A DNA stretch of 64,000 bases from positions 806,001-870,000 of the forward strand of contig JADKIE010000002.1 of assembly GCA_016721385.1 (NCBI GenBank), read 5' to 3'. The notes under the pieces were generated by a model. It saw only the letters and a list, made by a program, of their open reading frames with translations. It was not told the origin of the DNA and did not search any database. Below are positions 19,494-30,961 of the stretch, piece by piece (within the stretch, counting starts at the first letter, position 1; every line of letters starts with the position of its first letter). Made by a program: the position numbers and the translations under genes. The DNA comes from Chitinophagaceae bacterium (GTDB lineage: Bacteria; Bacteroidota; Bacteroidia; Chitinophagales; Chitinophagaceae).

Positions 19494-19625
19494 ATGGCAA
19501 AAACTAAAGCCACCGAAAATGTATTGTTAATAGCAGTAAAAGAAATAGTTGCTGCTTTTAAATTTATGTTCCAATCTAACAGCAACAAAGAATTCAGGCG
19601 ATTGAAAGATTTTATTTCTTCTTAA
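19494..19625 (+). CDS. Possible small protein (43 residues)
   Basis: ATG at 19494 opens MAKTKATENVLLIAVKEIVA and continues to TAA at 19623, two turns of amphipathic helix with a basic end. It stops three bases before the convergent helicase stop. The composition is protein-like but no family is recognised. It is the second small frame in this gap, 96 bases after the first. Confidence 0.35.
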   Translation: MAKTKATENVLLIAVKEIVAAFKFMFQSNSNKEFRRLKDFISS

Positions 19626-19628
19626 AAG

Positions 19629-22600
19629 TTAGCTAAACAAATATTCCACATCCGCCTTACTTAATGCTTTTACAAAGCTGGCATCGTCGGCTATTAATTC
19701 CTTAGCCAGTGTTTTTTTGCGCTCTTGTAATTGCAATATTTTATCTTCAATAGTATCAATACAAATCATACGGTAAGCAAAAATATTTTTGGTTTGCCCA
19801 ATACGGTGTGTACGGTCAATGGCTTGCTGCTCTACGGCGGGGTTCCACCACGGATCTACAATATATACATAATCGGCAGCGGTTAAATTTAAACCCACAC
19901 CACCGGCTTTTAACGAAATTAAAAACACCCTGCACTCGTCATTATTCTGAAAATTTTGTATAGCCTTTTCTCTGTCTTGGGCCGATGTGCTTCCGTCAAA
20001 ATACTCAAAAGGTATATTTTGCTCAACCAACTTTTGTTTTATTAGCGCCAGCATACCCAAAAATTGCGAAAATATTAATGCTTTATGATCGCCAATGTTT
20101 TCTGTAATCTCTCGGGATAATTCATCCAGCTTTATAGATTCGTTTGGATATTTTTCTTCTTCGTTTAATATTGCAGGGCTGTCGCAAATTTGCCTGAGTT
20201 TCATTAAGCCTTGTAAAATAGTTAACTGGCTTTTTTGAATTCCCTGCTCATCAATAACACCCAAAATTTTATCTCGGTAACTATTACGATACGCTTCATA
20301 AATTTTACGTTGCTCTTTTTCCATTTCGCAAAACAAAATGGTTTCTGTTTTTTCGGGCAAATCTTTTGCTACCTGCTCTTTGGTACGGCGTAAAATAAAA
20401 GGATATAATAATTTGCGTAAATGTTCTTTTTGCTCTTGCTCACCAAATTTATCAATGGGTGTAGCAAATTCGTTTCTAAAAAACTCCATATTACCCAGCA
20501 AACCCGGGTTTAAAAAATTCATTTGAGCAAAAATATCAAAGGTGTTATTTTGAAGTGGTGTACCACTCATGCACAACCGGTTTTTAGCATTTAGCAAACA
20601 GGCTGCTTTGGTTACTTTTGATGACGGGTTTTTTATAGCCTGGCTTTCATCTAAAATAACGTAATCAAAATTTATTTTTAGCAACAGTTGAATGTCGCTA
20701 CGTAATGTGCCGTAAGTGGTAATAATGATATTGTTTTTTTGCAACTCCTCGGCATTGCGGCTACGCATACTACCATGGTGTATATGCCAGGTTAACGATG
20801 GAGTAAATTTTTCCACTTCGTTTTTCCAGTTGTAAATAAGGGTAGTAGGGCAAACAACAATTGCTTTTAAATTACCTGTTTCCGATTTGTAATGATGCAA
20901 CATGGTAAGCGCTTGTATGGTTTTACCAAGTCCCATATCATCGGCCAAAATACCGCCCCAGCCTACATCGTTTAAATAACTTAACCATTGATAGCCCGAT
21001 GTTTGATACGGCCTTAAAATAGGCTGTAATGTTTCAGGGGCAGCAATTTCGGGTATATGTTTAAACTCACGGAGGCGTTCAAATTTTTCATCTAATTCAA
21101 AACTTAACTCTGTTTCGTCTCTGTTTTCGTACAAATCGTCAATAACACTCATGTGATATTTAGATAAGCGTAATTGGTTGCTGCGGCCATCGCCAACTTT
21201 AAATAATAACGAATATCTTTTTAACCACTCATCGGGCAAAATACCCAACGTACCATCGCCCAATTGTACAAACGATTGTTTGTTTAATAATGCCTTTTTA
21301 ATATCGTCTATTCCTACACGTTGCTCTCCAAATTCAATTTCTACTTTTGCATCAAACCAATCTAAGCCGCTGCTTACATGTATGTGTGTGCTGGGTTTAG
21401 ATGTATTAAATTTAAAATTTTTCAACGCTTCAAAACCAAATACCGGCACTTTCATTTCCTTCATGGCATCTACAAATAAAAAGAACCAGTTATTGCGGAG
21501 CACATCGGCGCCTTTTAAAATTAAGCTGGCATGATCTGTATCTATAATAAATGAAGAGTGCAGTGCTTCTAACTTTTTAAAGAAATTGATTTCTGCCTCT
21601 CGGTGACGGTGTATAATTAAAATTTTATCGCCATCGGGTATGGTAATGGTTTCTTTATCATTGTGCTTTGTTTCAAAACCCTTGTAATTAAATATGGGTT
21701 GAAACAAAAGATAGTCGCCTTTTTCCTGTAATTGTAGTTTTATTTCGGGCTCTGTATCTTTTACTTCTTTAATTAAACTTTTATCAAACTCTACCTGATA
21801 CTCTTTTGTTAAAGGCAAAATTATTTTTTGCATTTTTTCGGCCCAGTTTTCCTTGCTTAGCTTAATATTGCCATCTTTTAAAAACTTTTCAGCCTGTTGT
21901 ATATCTTCAGTTTTTTGCCAGGTATATAAAACATGATCGTGTAAAAACAATAAACTGCTATGGCATTGGTTGTCGGCAAATGGAATATTTGTGTTACCCA
22001 ATTTTACCATGCATACAATTCCAAATGATTGTTTTTGGCAACAACTTTAAATAGTGGAGCAATTGCGGTATCGCTTAATTCTATTTCAATTAAATTATCT
22101 GTTTTAAAAGCCTTTTTTTGGGGTAAATAAAATACAAAATGATTGGCCGCCTGCTCTTCAAATATTTTTTTAAGTTTTGGGTGCAGGTATTCAGAAATTA
22201 AGGCTTTTGTTTCTTCGGGCAATTCATCTCCATCGGTATGAATAATATTTTCCCAAATACCGCTGAAAGGAGAGTTTCTATCTAAATATTTATTTATTTC
22301 TGAGGGTTGAAGTTTTCGAACTTGTTGCAAAAGTTGCTTATCATTTTCGTCAAAAATATCTGTATTAACAAACTTTGTTAAATCAAGTTTTTCAACCTTA
22401 CCTATTAATTTTTTTTCTTCATCATCTGCTTCGCCGGCAACGGTATCTGTAATAAAATTTGGATAAACTGCAGTATTAAAATTAAATACAATGCCCATTT
22501 TTTTTCGGCAACCGCAACTTCTTCTGTAACCGGCGCTTTGGGTAAATTTGTATTGTAAACAAATGTGGGCTCGGGTTTATCAATATTAACTTGCGCTACT

Positions 22601-23257
22601 CTTTTAATGGTAGTATCCAATACTTTTAAAAACGGCTTTCCCTCTTTATAAATAAATTCAAACTTACCTTTTAAATCATCCTCTAAAGAGTATCCATAAA
22701 TTTGAAGCAGTTTATTTTTTTCCTTATCCCAGTTCCTTATGCTATCAAAATAAGTTGGTCCGTAAGCGTTAAGTAATTGTAAAAAAAGCATTATTTTATG
22801 CTCACACAGCGGATGCTCTGCCTCGTGGCATTTGCAGGATGTATCAAAATTTCGTTCGTCGTTTTTTTGTATAACTAATGGAAAGGTTTCGCCGTTGTAT
22901 TCCAGCTCAGCCTCCACCCGTTCGTCTTTTGCTTTTATAATATTTGCTTTAGCATTGCGTAAAATATTTTCGGCCTCGGCATAAATACCCGGCGATGATA
23001 GCAGCTTACTCATTTTTAAATCTATCTGCTTCATTTTGGCAACTGTATGGCGTTGGTTATATTGTATGTTCGTATTGCCCAGCATATTTTTATCTACCAT
23101 TTCTTGCAAACGTAATAATGCTGCCGCTTCGTGGCGGCAAATATCACTAAGGTTGTACGGGCAGGCACAACGCAATGTCATTATTTTAGGATCGGTATAT
23201 TTTTACTTCGTCGGATCCGTTATTGTAAACGTATTTTATTAAATGCGATAATGCCAT
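19629..23257 (-). CDS. SNF2/RapA-type DEAD helicase with N-terminal SWIM zinc finger (several frame breaks)
   Basis: Three overlapping frames make one large protein. The first carries the SWIM finger CACPYNLSDICRHEAAAL. The last 793 codons are the motor: DDMGLGKTIQALTML (motif I), ILDESQAIKNP (motif II), LCMSGTPLQN (motif III) and the helicase C domain with FISLKAGGVGLNLTAAD-like text and DRTHRIGQ (motif VI). Joining needs one A restored at 22498-22505 (eight A where nine fit) and one near 22008. Upstream, MALSHLIKYVYNNGSDEV from ATG 23257 looks like the family start, but it then runs into SWIM text with a shift and an apparently missing segment. It probably acts in chromatin-like remodelling or transcription recycling. 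Confidence 0.8.
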
Positions 23258-23480
23258 TATAAGTTTATGATTGCCGATTTAAATTTTGTTTACACGCCAT
23301 TTGGTAGTGTGCTTCGTTCAGGATTGGGCAATTTGCAAAAGTAAAGGAAAACTTTTGGTATTTGGTTTGGTAAAGAGAAGATTGTGGAGAATTAAATTAA
23401 AATTTGTATTTAAATGAAAGTAGGAATAAGACTGGGCATTGTATTCTGAAAAAAGCAGATAACGAAAAATATCAATAGCA

Positions 23481-24016
23481 TTAATCATAATGTTTAAACC
23501 CAATTCTATTTTTTACAATTGGTTTGGTTTCTTTTGCTAATAACTCTTTTAAAACCATAAAAATGTTTTCAATGTCTTTACTATTACCCTTTACTTGCTT
23601 TTCAAGTTTTGCTAATTGCAATAAAATATCTTTATGAGTTAGAGCAAATGTTCTCATTTTTGTAAAAACTCGTATTATTCTGATATTTACCTCAATGGCA
23701 GTTTTACTATTTAAAACGCTGGATAACATAGCTACGCCTTGTTCAGTAAATACGTTAGGCCTGTACCTTGTGCCGCCCCAACTTGAGGCCACAATTTGTG
23801 ACTTCAAGTTATTCTATTCTTTTTGTTAAGAGAAAACATAAAGTCTTTTGGAAACCTTTCGATATTTCTTTTTATGCTTTGATTAAAAACTTTTGTTTCT
23901 ACACCATACATTTCTGCTAAATCTTTATCTAACATCACTTTTTCTCCACGGATTATGTAAATCTTATTTTAAATTTTGTGTTCTAAAACCAAGGATTGTA
24001 ATTCGTTTTTAGGCAT
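23481..24016 (-). pseudogene. ORF6N-domain protein remnant
   Basis: The frame from ATG 24016 gives MPKNELQSLVLEHKI, an in-frame TAA, then NKIYIIRGEKVMLDKDLAEM and a DNA-binding-like ORF6N body to FMFSLNKK. A second break follows, and the C-terminal part (SQIVASSWGGTRYRPNVFTE onward, then a coiled-coil-like tail) resumes in another frame to 23481. ORF6N proteins are phage-type and regulator-associated. Here a nonsense codon and a frame change that also passes an in-frame TAG are both present, so this copy looks genuinely decayed rather than a single error. Confidence 0.7.
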
Positions 24017-24049
24017 AAGAAACAATAATAAATTATTGGGACTAAAAAT

Positions 24050-24784
24050 TTACAGACTAAAACTAACCAACTTACCATCTTCATACAACGGTAACACATT
24101 GGCACCATCCGGCGTTAAACAAAACTTAATATCTTCTATTAAGCCAAAACGCTCTACCAGGCGATGGTAGTGTGTAAGATTTGGGGCAAAATCTACCAAA
24201 CTGTTTTTATGTTGCTCATACAACAGTTCGGCTGTTAACGAACTATCGCAATGTATAATAAACTGCTCTTTTACTTTATTAATTACAGCACCGGCAAATA
24301 AGGTGTCTTCTAAATTAAATCGGTCTTTCCAGCCTGCACAACCCAGCACAACATTTTTATTTTGAGTAATTAAAAAATTACATACTGCCGTTAAATTTGG
24401 AAACGACCCGGTAATAATTGTTTTGGCGTTATTATCTAATGCCATTTGTAAAAGCTTAGTACCGTTAGTGGTTGTTAACACCAGTGTTTTATTTTCAATA
24501 AAATCTTTATGATACTCCAGCGGAGAGTTGCCGTGCTGTAAACCTTCAGCAAGTTTACCATCTCTTTCACCGGCTGCAACACCATCAATACGTTTGCTTA
24601 TTTCAATTGCTTTTGCAACAGAATCTACAGGAATAATGTGTTTAGCTCCGTTGTACAATGCAGCTGCAATAGTACTTGTAGCCCTAAATACATCAATAAT
24701 TACCACAACGGCATCGGTTAAATCGTACAGGTGTAACAGCGATGGAGAAAAACAAGTATGTAAGGTTGGCTTATTGGGTTGCAT
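24050..24784 (-). CDS. comB: 2-phosphosulfolactate phosphatase family protein
   Basis: 244 residues. ComB removes phosphate from 2-phosphosulfolactate in coenzyme M synthesis in archaea; many bacteria carry homologs of unknown purpose. Family segments are VVVIIDVFRATSTIAAALYNGA, GVAAGERDGKLAEGLQHGNSP, TLVLTTTNGTKLLQMA, VVLGCAGWKDRFNLEDTLFAG and the end IEDIKFCLTPDGANVLPLYEDGKLV. Complete and of usual length. Whether this organism makes sulfolactate is not shown by the window. Confidence 0.85.
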   Translation of the reverse strand: MQPNKPTLHTCFSPSLLHLYDLTDAVVVIIDVFRATSTIAAALYNGAKHIIPVDSVAKAIEISKRIDGVAAGERDGKLAEGLQHGNSPLEYHKDFIENKTLVLTTTNGTKLLQMALDNNAKTIITGSFPNLTAVCNFLITQNKNVVLGCAGWKDRFNLEDTLFAGAVINKVKEQFIIHCDSSLTAELLYEQHKNSLVDFAPNLTHYHRLVERFGLIEDIKFCLTPDGANVLPLYEDGKLVSFSL

Positions 24785-24808
24785 GGTACAAAATTAAATG
24801 AATAATGC

Positions 24809-26490
24809 TTACAGACTTCCAATAGTGCTGTGCATTTTATTGTTAGCGGATATTAATTTAGGTTGCTTTGTTCCGGAATACTCAATTAATAATACACTTT
24901 TTAAAGGTTGTATAAATTGTGTGGTACTAAATTTTTCCCAATCAATACTTACCGGTAAAGCAATAAACTTATACTTATGATGATTTAGTTGTAGTGCATT
25001 TATCAGTTTAAATTTTTCTTCTTTTAAAATCTCGATGTAAAAGCTTGTGCTTGGTTTTACTTTGTGTTGCAGGCAATAGTCAACAGAAACCAATTCTTTT
25101 AAAATGGTATCATTGCTATAATGCTCATCAACAAACATATTTAACGTAGTATATATATTATTTAATGTGTAATGTTGCTTACTATAGGCCTCAGCAAATA
25201 ATTTACCGAGACCAAGCAAAAAATCAAAAACGCTATATTTTTCGCTTATATATTTTAAAGTATGCGCTGCTCTTTTTTTGTTCCAGTAAATTTCTAAAGC
25301 GTTTTCTAAAAGGGTAATATTATATAATTCTTCTTTGCTTAAGAAATTGCTTTGTATAATTTGATATGGAGGTTCAGGATCAAAAAGATAACCATATTGC
25401 TCATGCTTTTCCCGTACAGGCGTGCCTTTTAAAAACTTTAAAAAACCTAATTGAAGCTCAGGCGGATATAGTTTGAATACTTCTTCAAAACTGTATTTTA
25501 AATCATTCCAATATTCTAAGGGCAAGCCTACAATTAAATCAAGATGCATTTCTATTTTAGCATCTAATTGCTTAATGATGCTTTTTGTTTTTTCAAAATC
25601 TTGCTTGCGGCTAACTTCTAAATTACTTTTTTGATTTACGGTTTGTATACCAATTTCAAATCTAAATAAACCGTTAGGTACTTTTTCGTTTATAAAATTG
25701 ATAATATCCGGATGAACAATATCTGCCGTTATTTCGAACTGAAAAACATTTTGAGGCAGATGGTTATCTAAAATAAATTGAAAAATATCTAGGGTAAAAT
25801 CTTTTTAATATTAAATGTTCTGTCTAAAAATTTTATTACTTTACCATGTTGCATTAAATACAATAAATTGTTTTTTATTGTTTGGGTTGGCAGATAGCGC
25901 ACTTTATTATCTAAACTTGCCAAACAAAATTCGCATTTGTAAGGGCAACCACGGCTGGTTTCAATATAGCAAACTTTATTAGCTAATTCGGCTGTATCAT
26001 CGTATTGATAAGGGTTTCGGTTCTCTAAACTTTTTACATCAAACTGTACTTGCTGCTGATTGTAAATAATTTCTTCATCTTGTTTACGCACTAAATTAGG
26101 TACAAGGCTTACGTTGGGATAGTTTTTTAAAAACTGTGCAAAAGGAATTTCACCTTCGCCGGTTATAATATAGTCTACACAATCAAGAGCAATTTTATCG
26201 TGCCACTCGTAACTAACTTCGGGGCCGCCTAATAATATTTTACAATTGGGGTTTAATGCTTTTATTTTTTGAGCTACTAAAATTGTTTGAGCTATGTTCC
26301 AAATGTAGCAGCTAAAACAAACCACGTTATATTGGCTGCATTGTGATGCAATTGTATCCTTGTCTTCTTTAATGGTAAATTCTTTCCAAAATAAATTGCC
26401 TGAATCTTTATTTAAATCGTATAAAATACGAATGGCTAAATTAAGATGAATGTATTTGGCATTAAGTGTGGTTAGCAGCACTTTGTACAT
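24809..26490 (-). CDS. B12-binding radical SAM protein with DUF4080-like C-terminus (frameshifted)
   Basis: Start taken at ATG 26490 (MYKVLLTTLNAKYIHLNLA). Residues 1-150 are a cobalamin-binding-like Rossmann domain, and the radical SAM cluster is ETSRGCPYKCEFCLAS, giving C-x3-C-x2-C. The frame stops at 25789 after FNIKKILP; restoring one G in AAGATTT (25796-25802) continues it as FNIKKDFTLDIFQFIL and joins the second frame, which carries KIEMHLDLIVGLPLE and a long C-terminal helical region. Full length is about 560 residues. The reaction is unknown; the class includes methyltransferases and ring-forming enzymes. Confidence 0.8.
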
Positions 26491-26562
26491 AGTGTAAAGA
26501 TAGGGTAGATGAGTTCGTTTGTTGCACACGGCGGCACGAAGGTTGCAACAAAAGCAACGAAA

Positions 26563-27036
26563 TTAATTTAACACAGCTTTCCACTTTTCGGTTTCGGCAT
26601 AATTTTTTATTACGGCATTACGCAGCACAATAAAATTTTGAAGATAATTTTTTAAGTAGATTTTATTAAACCATTTGCCTATAATACCATACGGGCTTTC
26701 AAAAGTTAACACATCAATCATAATTGTACCATTATCTATTTTTTTAAAATGATGCTCATGTTTAAGGCTTTTAAAATCACCTTTTTTCATTTCATCTACA
26801 AAAAAAACAGGAGATTCCATTTCTGTAATAATAGTTGTGTATAATCTGGTTTTAAAAAGATGCTTTGCCCGCCAGGTAACTGTTTCGGTTTTATTGATTA
26901 AACCTGTAGTTACTCCGGCAATAGCCTCTTCATTAGTGTGTGTTGTAGATATTTTATGTAAATTAATACTACGGCTTAAATCAAAAACCCTTTCAATTGG
27001 CGCAGCAATAAATGTGGTAAGATGAATAGTTGACAT
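26563..27036 (-). CDS. SRPBCC family protein
   Basis: 157 residues, starting IHLTTFIAAPIERVFDLSRSIN, the typical first strand and helix of the START/Bet v1-like fold, and ending with YLKNYLQNFIVLRNAVIKNYAE-type long helix. Such proteins bind hydrophobic ligands; no ligand can be named. It abuts gcvT (one base after its stop), so it is probably on the gcvT transcript. Confidence 0.75.
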   Translation of the reverse strand: MSTIHLTTFIAAPIERVFDLSRSINLHKISTTHTNEEAIAGVTTGLINKTETVTWRAKHLFKTRLYTTIITEMESPVFFVDEMKKGDFKSLKHEHHFKKIDNGTIMIDVLTFESPYGIIGKWFNKIYLKNYLQNFIVLRNAVIKNYAETEKWKAVLN

Positions 27037-28122
27037 TTATACAAAAGGCACTTTAACAACTTTGGCTTTTAACAACTTATCTCTTACAGCAATAAAAATT
27101 TCGCTATCAATAGCGGCATGTGCAGTAGCTACATAACCCATTCCAATAGCTTTGTTTAAAGAGGGTGCCTGTGTACCGGATGTTACTAGGCCTATAGTGT
27201 TACCTGTGGCATCTTTAATTTCATAATCGTGCCGTGCAATACCTTTATCAATCATTTCAAAACCTATTAGTTTTTTTGTAACACCATCAGCTTTTTGTTG
27301 TTGGAAATAGGCGCTGTTGGTAAATGGTTTGGTAAACTTTGTTATCCATCCAAGGCCAGCTTCAAGTGGTGATGTGGTATCGTTAATATCGTTGCCGTAT
27401 AAACAAAACCCCATTTCTAAACGCAATGTATCTCTTGCGCCTAAGCCAATTGGTTTTATACCTACGGCTTCGCCTGCTTTAAAAATAGCATCCCATACTT
27501 TGTTGGCATCATCTTCTTTATTTTCAAAATAAATTTCTACACCGCCGCTACCTGTGTAACCTGTTGCACTTACTAAAACGTTTTCAACACCAGCAAATGT
27601 TCCTTTTGCAAATGTGTAATATTTTAAATTCAGTATATCCATATCGGTTAATGGCTGCAATATTTTTGTAGCATTTGGGCCTTGTATGGCAAGTAAACAG
27701 GTTTTATCAGATATGTTGTGCATCTCTACATTTTTATCATTAAAGCTGTTTATCCAATTCCAATCTTTTTCAATATTGCTTGCATTTACAACTAACATAT
27801 ATACGTTGTTTTCTTCAATACAATACACCAATAAATCATCTACTATACCTCCATTATTATTTGGCAGGCAACTATATTGTGCATGGCCGTTTTTTAATTT
27901 AGCGGCATCGTTGCTGGTTACCCGTTGTATTAAATCCAAAGCATTTTCTCCTTTTAAAATAAATTCACCCATGTGACTAACATCAAAAACACCAGCATTA
28001 GTACGTACAGCAGCATGCTCATCGTTTATACCCGTATAAGAAATTGGCATATTGTATCCGGCAAACTCGGCCATTTTTGCACCAAGGGCAATATGTTTGT
28101 GTGTAAAGGGAGTATTTTTCAT
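27037..28122 (-). CDS. gcvT: Glycine cleavage system aminomethyltransferase (T protein)
   Basis: 361 residues. GcvT moves the aminomethyl carbon from the lipoyl H protein to tetrahydrofolate. Clear motifs are MAEFAGYNMPISY near the start, FDVSHMGEF, NGHAQYSCLPNNNGGIVDDLLVY, YTGSGGVEIYF, KPIGLGARDTLRLEMGFCLYGNDI and the end of the C-terminal barrel (KAIGMGYV). Complete and normal length. gcvH and gcvP are not in the window. Confidence 0.95.
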   Translation of the reverse strand: MKNTPFTHKHIALGAKMAEFAGYNMPISYTGINDEHAAVRTNAGVFDVSHMGEFILKGENALDLIQRVTSNDAAKLKNGHAQYSCLPNNNGGIVDDLLVYCIEENNVYMLVVNASNIEKDWNWINSFNDKNVEMHNISDKTCLLAIQGPNATKILQPLTDMDILNLKYYTFAKGTFAGVENVLVSATGYTGSGGVEIYFENKEDDANKVWDAIFKAGEAVGIKPIGLGARDTLRLEMGFCLYGNDINDTTSPLEAGLGWITKFTKPFTNSAYFQQQKADGVTKKLIGFEMIDKGIARHDYEIKDATGNTIGLVTSGTQAPSLNKAIGMGYVATAHAAIDSEIFIAVRDKLLKAKVVKVPFV

Positions 28123-28193
28123 GTTTTTATTTTTACAACAAGTTTTTGAGTATGCAAATTTAAGGGATTAATGCTCTACCTCTTGTGTGGCCA

Positions 28194-28226
28194 TAAAAAA
28201 AGTGCCACCAAAAATGGCAGCACTTA
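28194..28226 (-). terminator. Rho-independent terminator ending the PadR-PspC operon
   Basis: On the minus strand AAGTGCTGCCA and TGGTGGCACTT pair over 11 positions with two G-T wobbles around a short T-rich loop and are followed by seven T. It lies between the small lipoprotein gene and gcvT. Confidence 0.8.
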
Positions 28227-28268
28227 GTTGGTTTCAACTTCAACTCAACTATTGAAACTAGTTTGTAT

Positions 28269-28646
28269 TTAATGATGTGTAATAATTTCCTTTAAATCGG
28301 CACACATATTTTTTACTTTTTCGTACGCTTCGTATGAGTTTTCTTCTTTGTCAAAATTTACTTTTAAATGGCCTCTGGTGCATTTAACGTAAACAGAATT
28401 ATCAGCATCAATACTCACTTCTTCATCAAACATATTAGTAGTATAAAAACCTTCATTTGCGCCTAGTTGGTTTTTCAGGTAATGTTGAATTGCTTTTGTT
28501 TTGTTTGGATTGAAAACAGCTTTCAAGCTATATTCATCTTCATTATCTATTATGGCAATATTTACATGATTGCCATGATGAATGCAAGACGATAACATTC
28601 CGCTAAGTAGAAAAACTGCAAAAGCAATAAATCTTATTTTTTTCAT
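28269..28646 (-). CDS. Small lipoprotein downstream of the PspC gene
   Basis: 125 residues. MKKIRFIAFAVFLLSGMLSSC is a signal with lipobox L-S-S-C (Cys21), then a soluble domain with one strand-rich part and a C-terminal helix. No family is recognised. It begins five bases after the PspC stop, so it belongs to the PadR-PspC operon and ends at a terminator; an envelope-stress role is inferred only from that. Confidence 0.7.
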   Translation of the reverse strand: MKKIRFIAFAVFLLSGMLSSCIHHGNHVNIAIIDNEDEYSLKAVFNPNKTKAIQHYLKNQLGANEGFYTTNMFDEEVSIDADNSVYVKCTRGHLKVNFDKEENSYEAYEKVKNMCADLKEIITHH

Positions 28647-28651
28647 ACCTA

Positions 28652-30898
28652 TTAATTTAATGTTGAAATAGGATCAAGCGTTGAAAATTTGTAAGCACTC
28701 ATACGCAAAGGCTCTTCGGGGATTAAATTACCGCCACCCAATTTTTCTAATTGTTTATCTGCTTCTTCTTTTATTTTTAATAATGAATCTCTTTTTTTGT
28801 TTTGTGCTTCTTCTAATTTTTGTTTTACAGAGTCTAATACTTTATCAATTTCAGGAGAGGTATTGTATCTGTAATTGTCTTGTCCGCCATCTTCTACACT
28901 TATACCTCCCGGGCCAATATTTACATCGGTATTAGCATCTTTAACCCTTATACCACCCGGGCCAATTTTTACTTTTGTTTTTCCATTATTCCAACCATTG
29001 GCAGGTTCGCCATCCAGGTTATACAAGCCATCTTCTCTCATTATATATGTTTTTCCTTTTTCCCAATTGTGTTGATAGCTATCATAATCTTCGTTCCAAT
29101 ATTCGTTCTTACTATCATCGTTTACCCAAGGGCCATCAAATTCTACATTATCCCATCCGCTAACATTTCTGTTTACTTTAATTTTTTTACCAACCGGTAC
29201 ATACACGGTAAGTATTACATGCTGATTTCTAAACTTGTCGGTTTTGTTCACAACAAACCCTTTATCGGTAATAAGTAAACTATCTTTTTGAGTTATATTT
29301 ATATTTATTTTTTGTGCCAAATTTCCAGATTCTGTTTTATCGTACCCATTAGACACTTTGCTTATTACTACTCTAAAACTATCGGTAGTTGACTTTCTTA
29401 TTCGTACCTGAATATTAGGAGCTAGAACACTATCCTCATTTAAAAAATTAAAGGGCTCTATTCTTAACCATCTTTTTCCATAATATTTGGAGGTAATGGG
29501 TGTGCTGCTAATTTCTAACTGGTTTACTTTGGGGTTTGATAAATAAACATCTTCATCTATTTTATTTTGATATTTAAAATCTCTTAAAAAACAGATAGAA
29601 ATGCAAAGAAACAAATCCATCCTAATGCCCATCCTGCACCAAAACCCCAACGTATAATTTTGCTGTTAGCTTTTGTTTTGGCTATTCGTCTTATAATCCA
29701 CGTTATTGCACCTATTAGTGGTAATAAAATAAAAAAGATAAGGGTACCCCATGCCAATACATTTTGCCAACCATCTTTCACTACAAAATCTTTTAGCGGC
29801 AATAAGCCTATTGATGCAATAGATGCGGCAAATAAACCTGCAAGCAATGCAATTCCTATACTGCCAATAATAAAATAGGCAAATGCTTTAAATATGGTTG
29901 CAATTATATCGCCCAGACCACTTCTGTTACGCTTAGCAATACCACTTACTTCTGTGTTTATTTTTTGGGCAGAGGATGTTGCAAAAGCCGTAGCTTCTTT
30001 ACCAAATTTTTCGGCTTTTTGTTGTACACCTTTCATTTCTTCCATTACCGAGTTTTTAATAGAATCTATATCTACTTTTTCGCCCTTCATTTCTAATTTT
30101 TCGGCAGTAGTAAAGGCTTCGGGTATTACTAACCAAAGTATAATGTAAATAATTAAGGAGCCCGGGCTAAACGATACTCTCATAAAATGCCCAAAGTCAA
30201 ACAACCCATCCCAATGGCCACGGTTAAATACAAACGAAATAAAAGGCAATAAAAATAATACTCTGGGTATCCAGGCGTTTATTCCAAAATAATTCCCAAT
30301 ACCACTGCATACACCGGCAATAATTTTATCATCACTATCTCGGTATAATTTTTACGCACTCCCCCAATTACTTTATTACTGCTGCTTGGCAAAATGCCCA
30401 AAGAATAAAATAGGCAAAAAATCCAACGCCGGTAATTATCATAATTATACGTGGTATCCACGGATCTATATTAAAATAGTTGCCAATACCGGCACAAACG
30501 CCACCTAAAATTTTATGTTCCTCATCTCGGTACAAACGGCGGCTACCTGTTTGTTGTGTGTTGGTGGATGAGATTTTTTGCTCCTGGCTTTGAGTACTTT
30601 CGTTATTAATAGTTTGTGTGCTACCCGTATCATCTATATCTGCAAACTCTTCGGGTCTGCCCATACTTTTAATAATGGCATTTACATCATCATCTGTAAT
30701 ACATGTTGCACCATTTTTTAATCTTTCCTGAAAAAGTTCGCCAATGCGGCTTTCAATGTCGTTTATAATTTCATCTCTGCCTTCCTCATTGGCAAAATGT
30801 TTATTTAAGCTTTCGGTATAATTTTTAAGTAACTCAAAAGCGGTAACTTCTATTGGTACTACTCTACCCTGGAAGTTTATATTTATTACTTGTTTCAT
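28652..30898 (-). CDS. PspC-domain membrane-stress protein with two PspC repeats (three frame breaks)
   Basis: One gene of about 750 codons. Residues 1-110 are soluble (MKQVININFQGRVVPIEV...), with DEIINDIESRIGELF. The first PspC domain is LYRDEEHKILGGVCAGIGNYF, the second YRDSDDKIIAGVCSGIGNYFGI; several membrane helices follow, then a long extracytoplasmic-type region with glycine-rich repeats KIGPGGIRVKD and NIGPGGISVED and a coiled-coil-like end. Breaks near 30405, 30348 and 29590 are each repaired by adding one base. PspC proteins sense or buffer inner-membrane stress. It lies 63 bases after padR, the likely regulator. Confidence 0.85.
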
Positions 30899-30946
30899 GG
30901 CTTTTAAATTTTTGTTTCGTTAGTTAAGGTTGCCCAAACAAAAAAA

Positions 30947-30960
30947 CATGGCTATACTTT
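30947..30960 (-). promoter_or_regulatory. 14-bp repeated motif upstream of the PspC gene
   Basis: AAAGTATAGCCATG on the minus strand, identical to 31345-31358 upstream of padR. It lies 49 bases before the PspC ATG, in the padR-PspC gap. A PadR operator or shared promoter part is the suggested role (inference). Confidence 0.45.
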
Positions 30961-30961
30961 T

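Noticed and set aside
22004..22498. Reading the SNF2 pieces as separate small genes
   Set aside because: All pieces fit one known protein order, and each junction is repaired by one base in a run of A.
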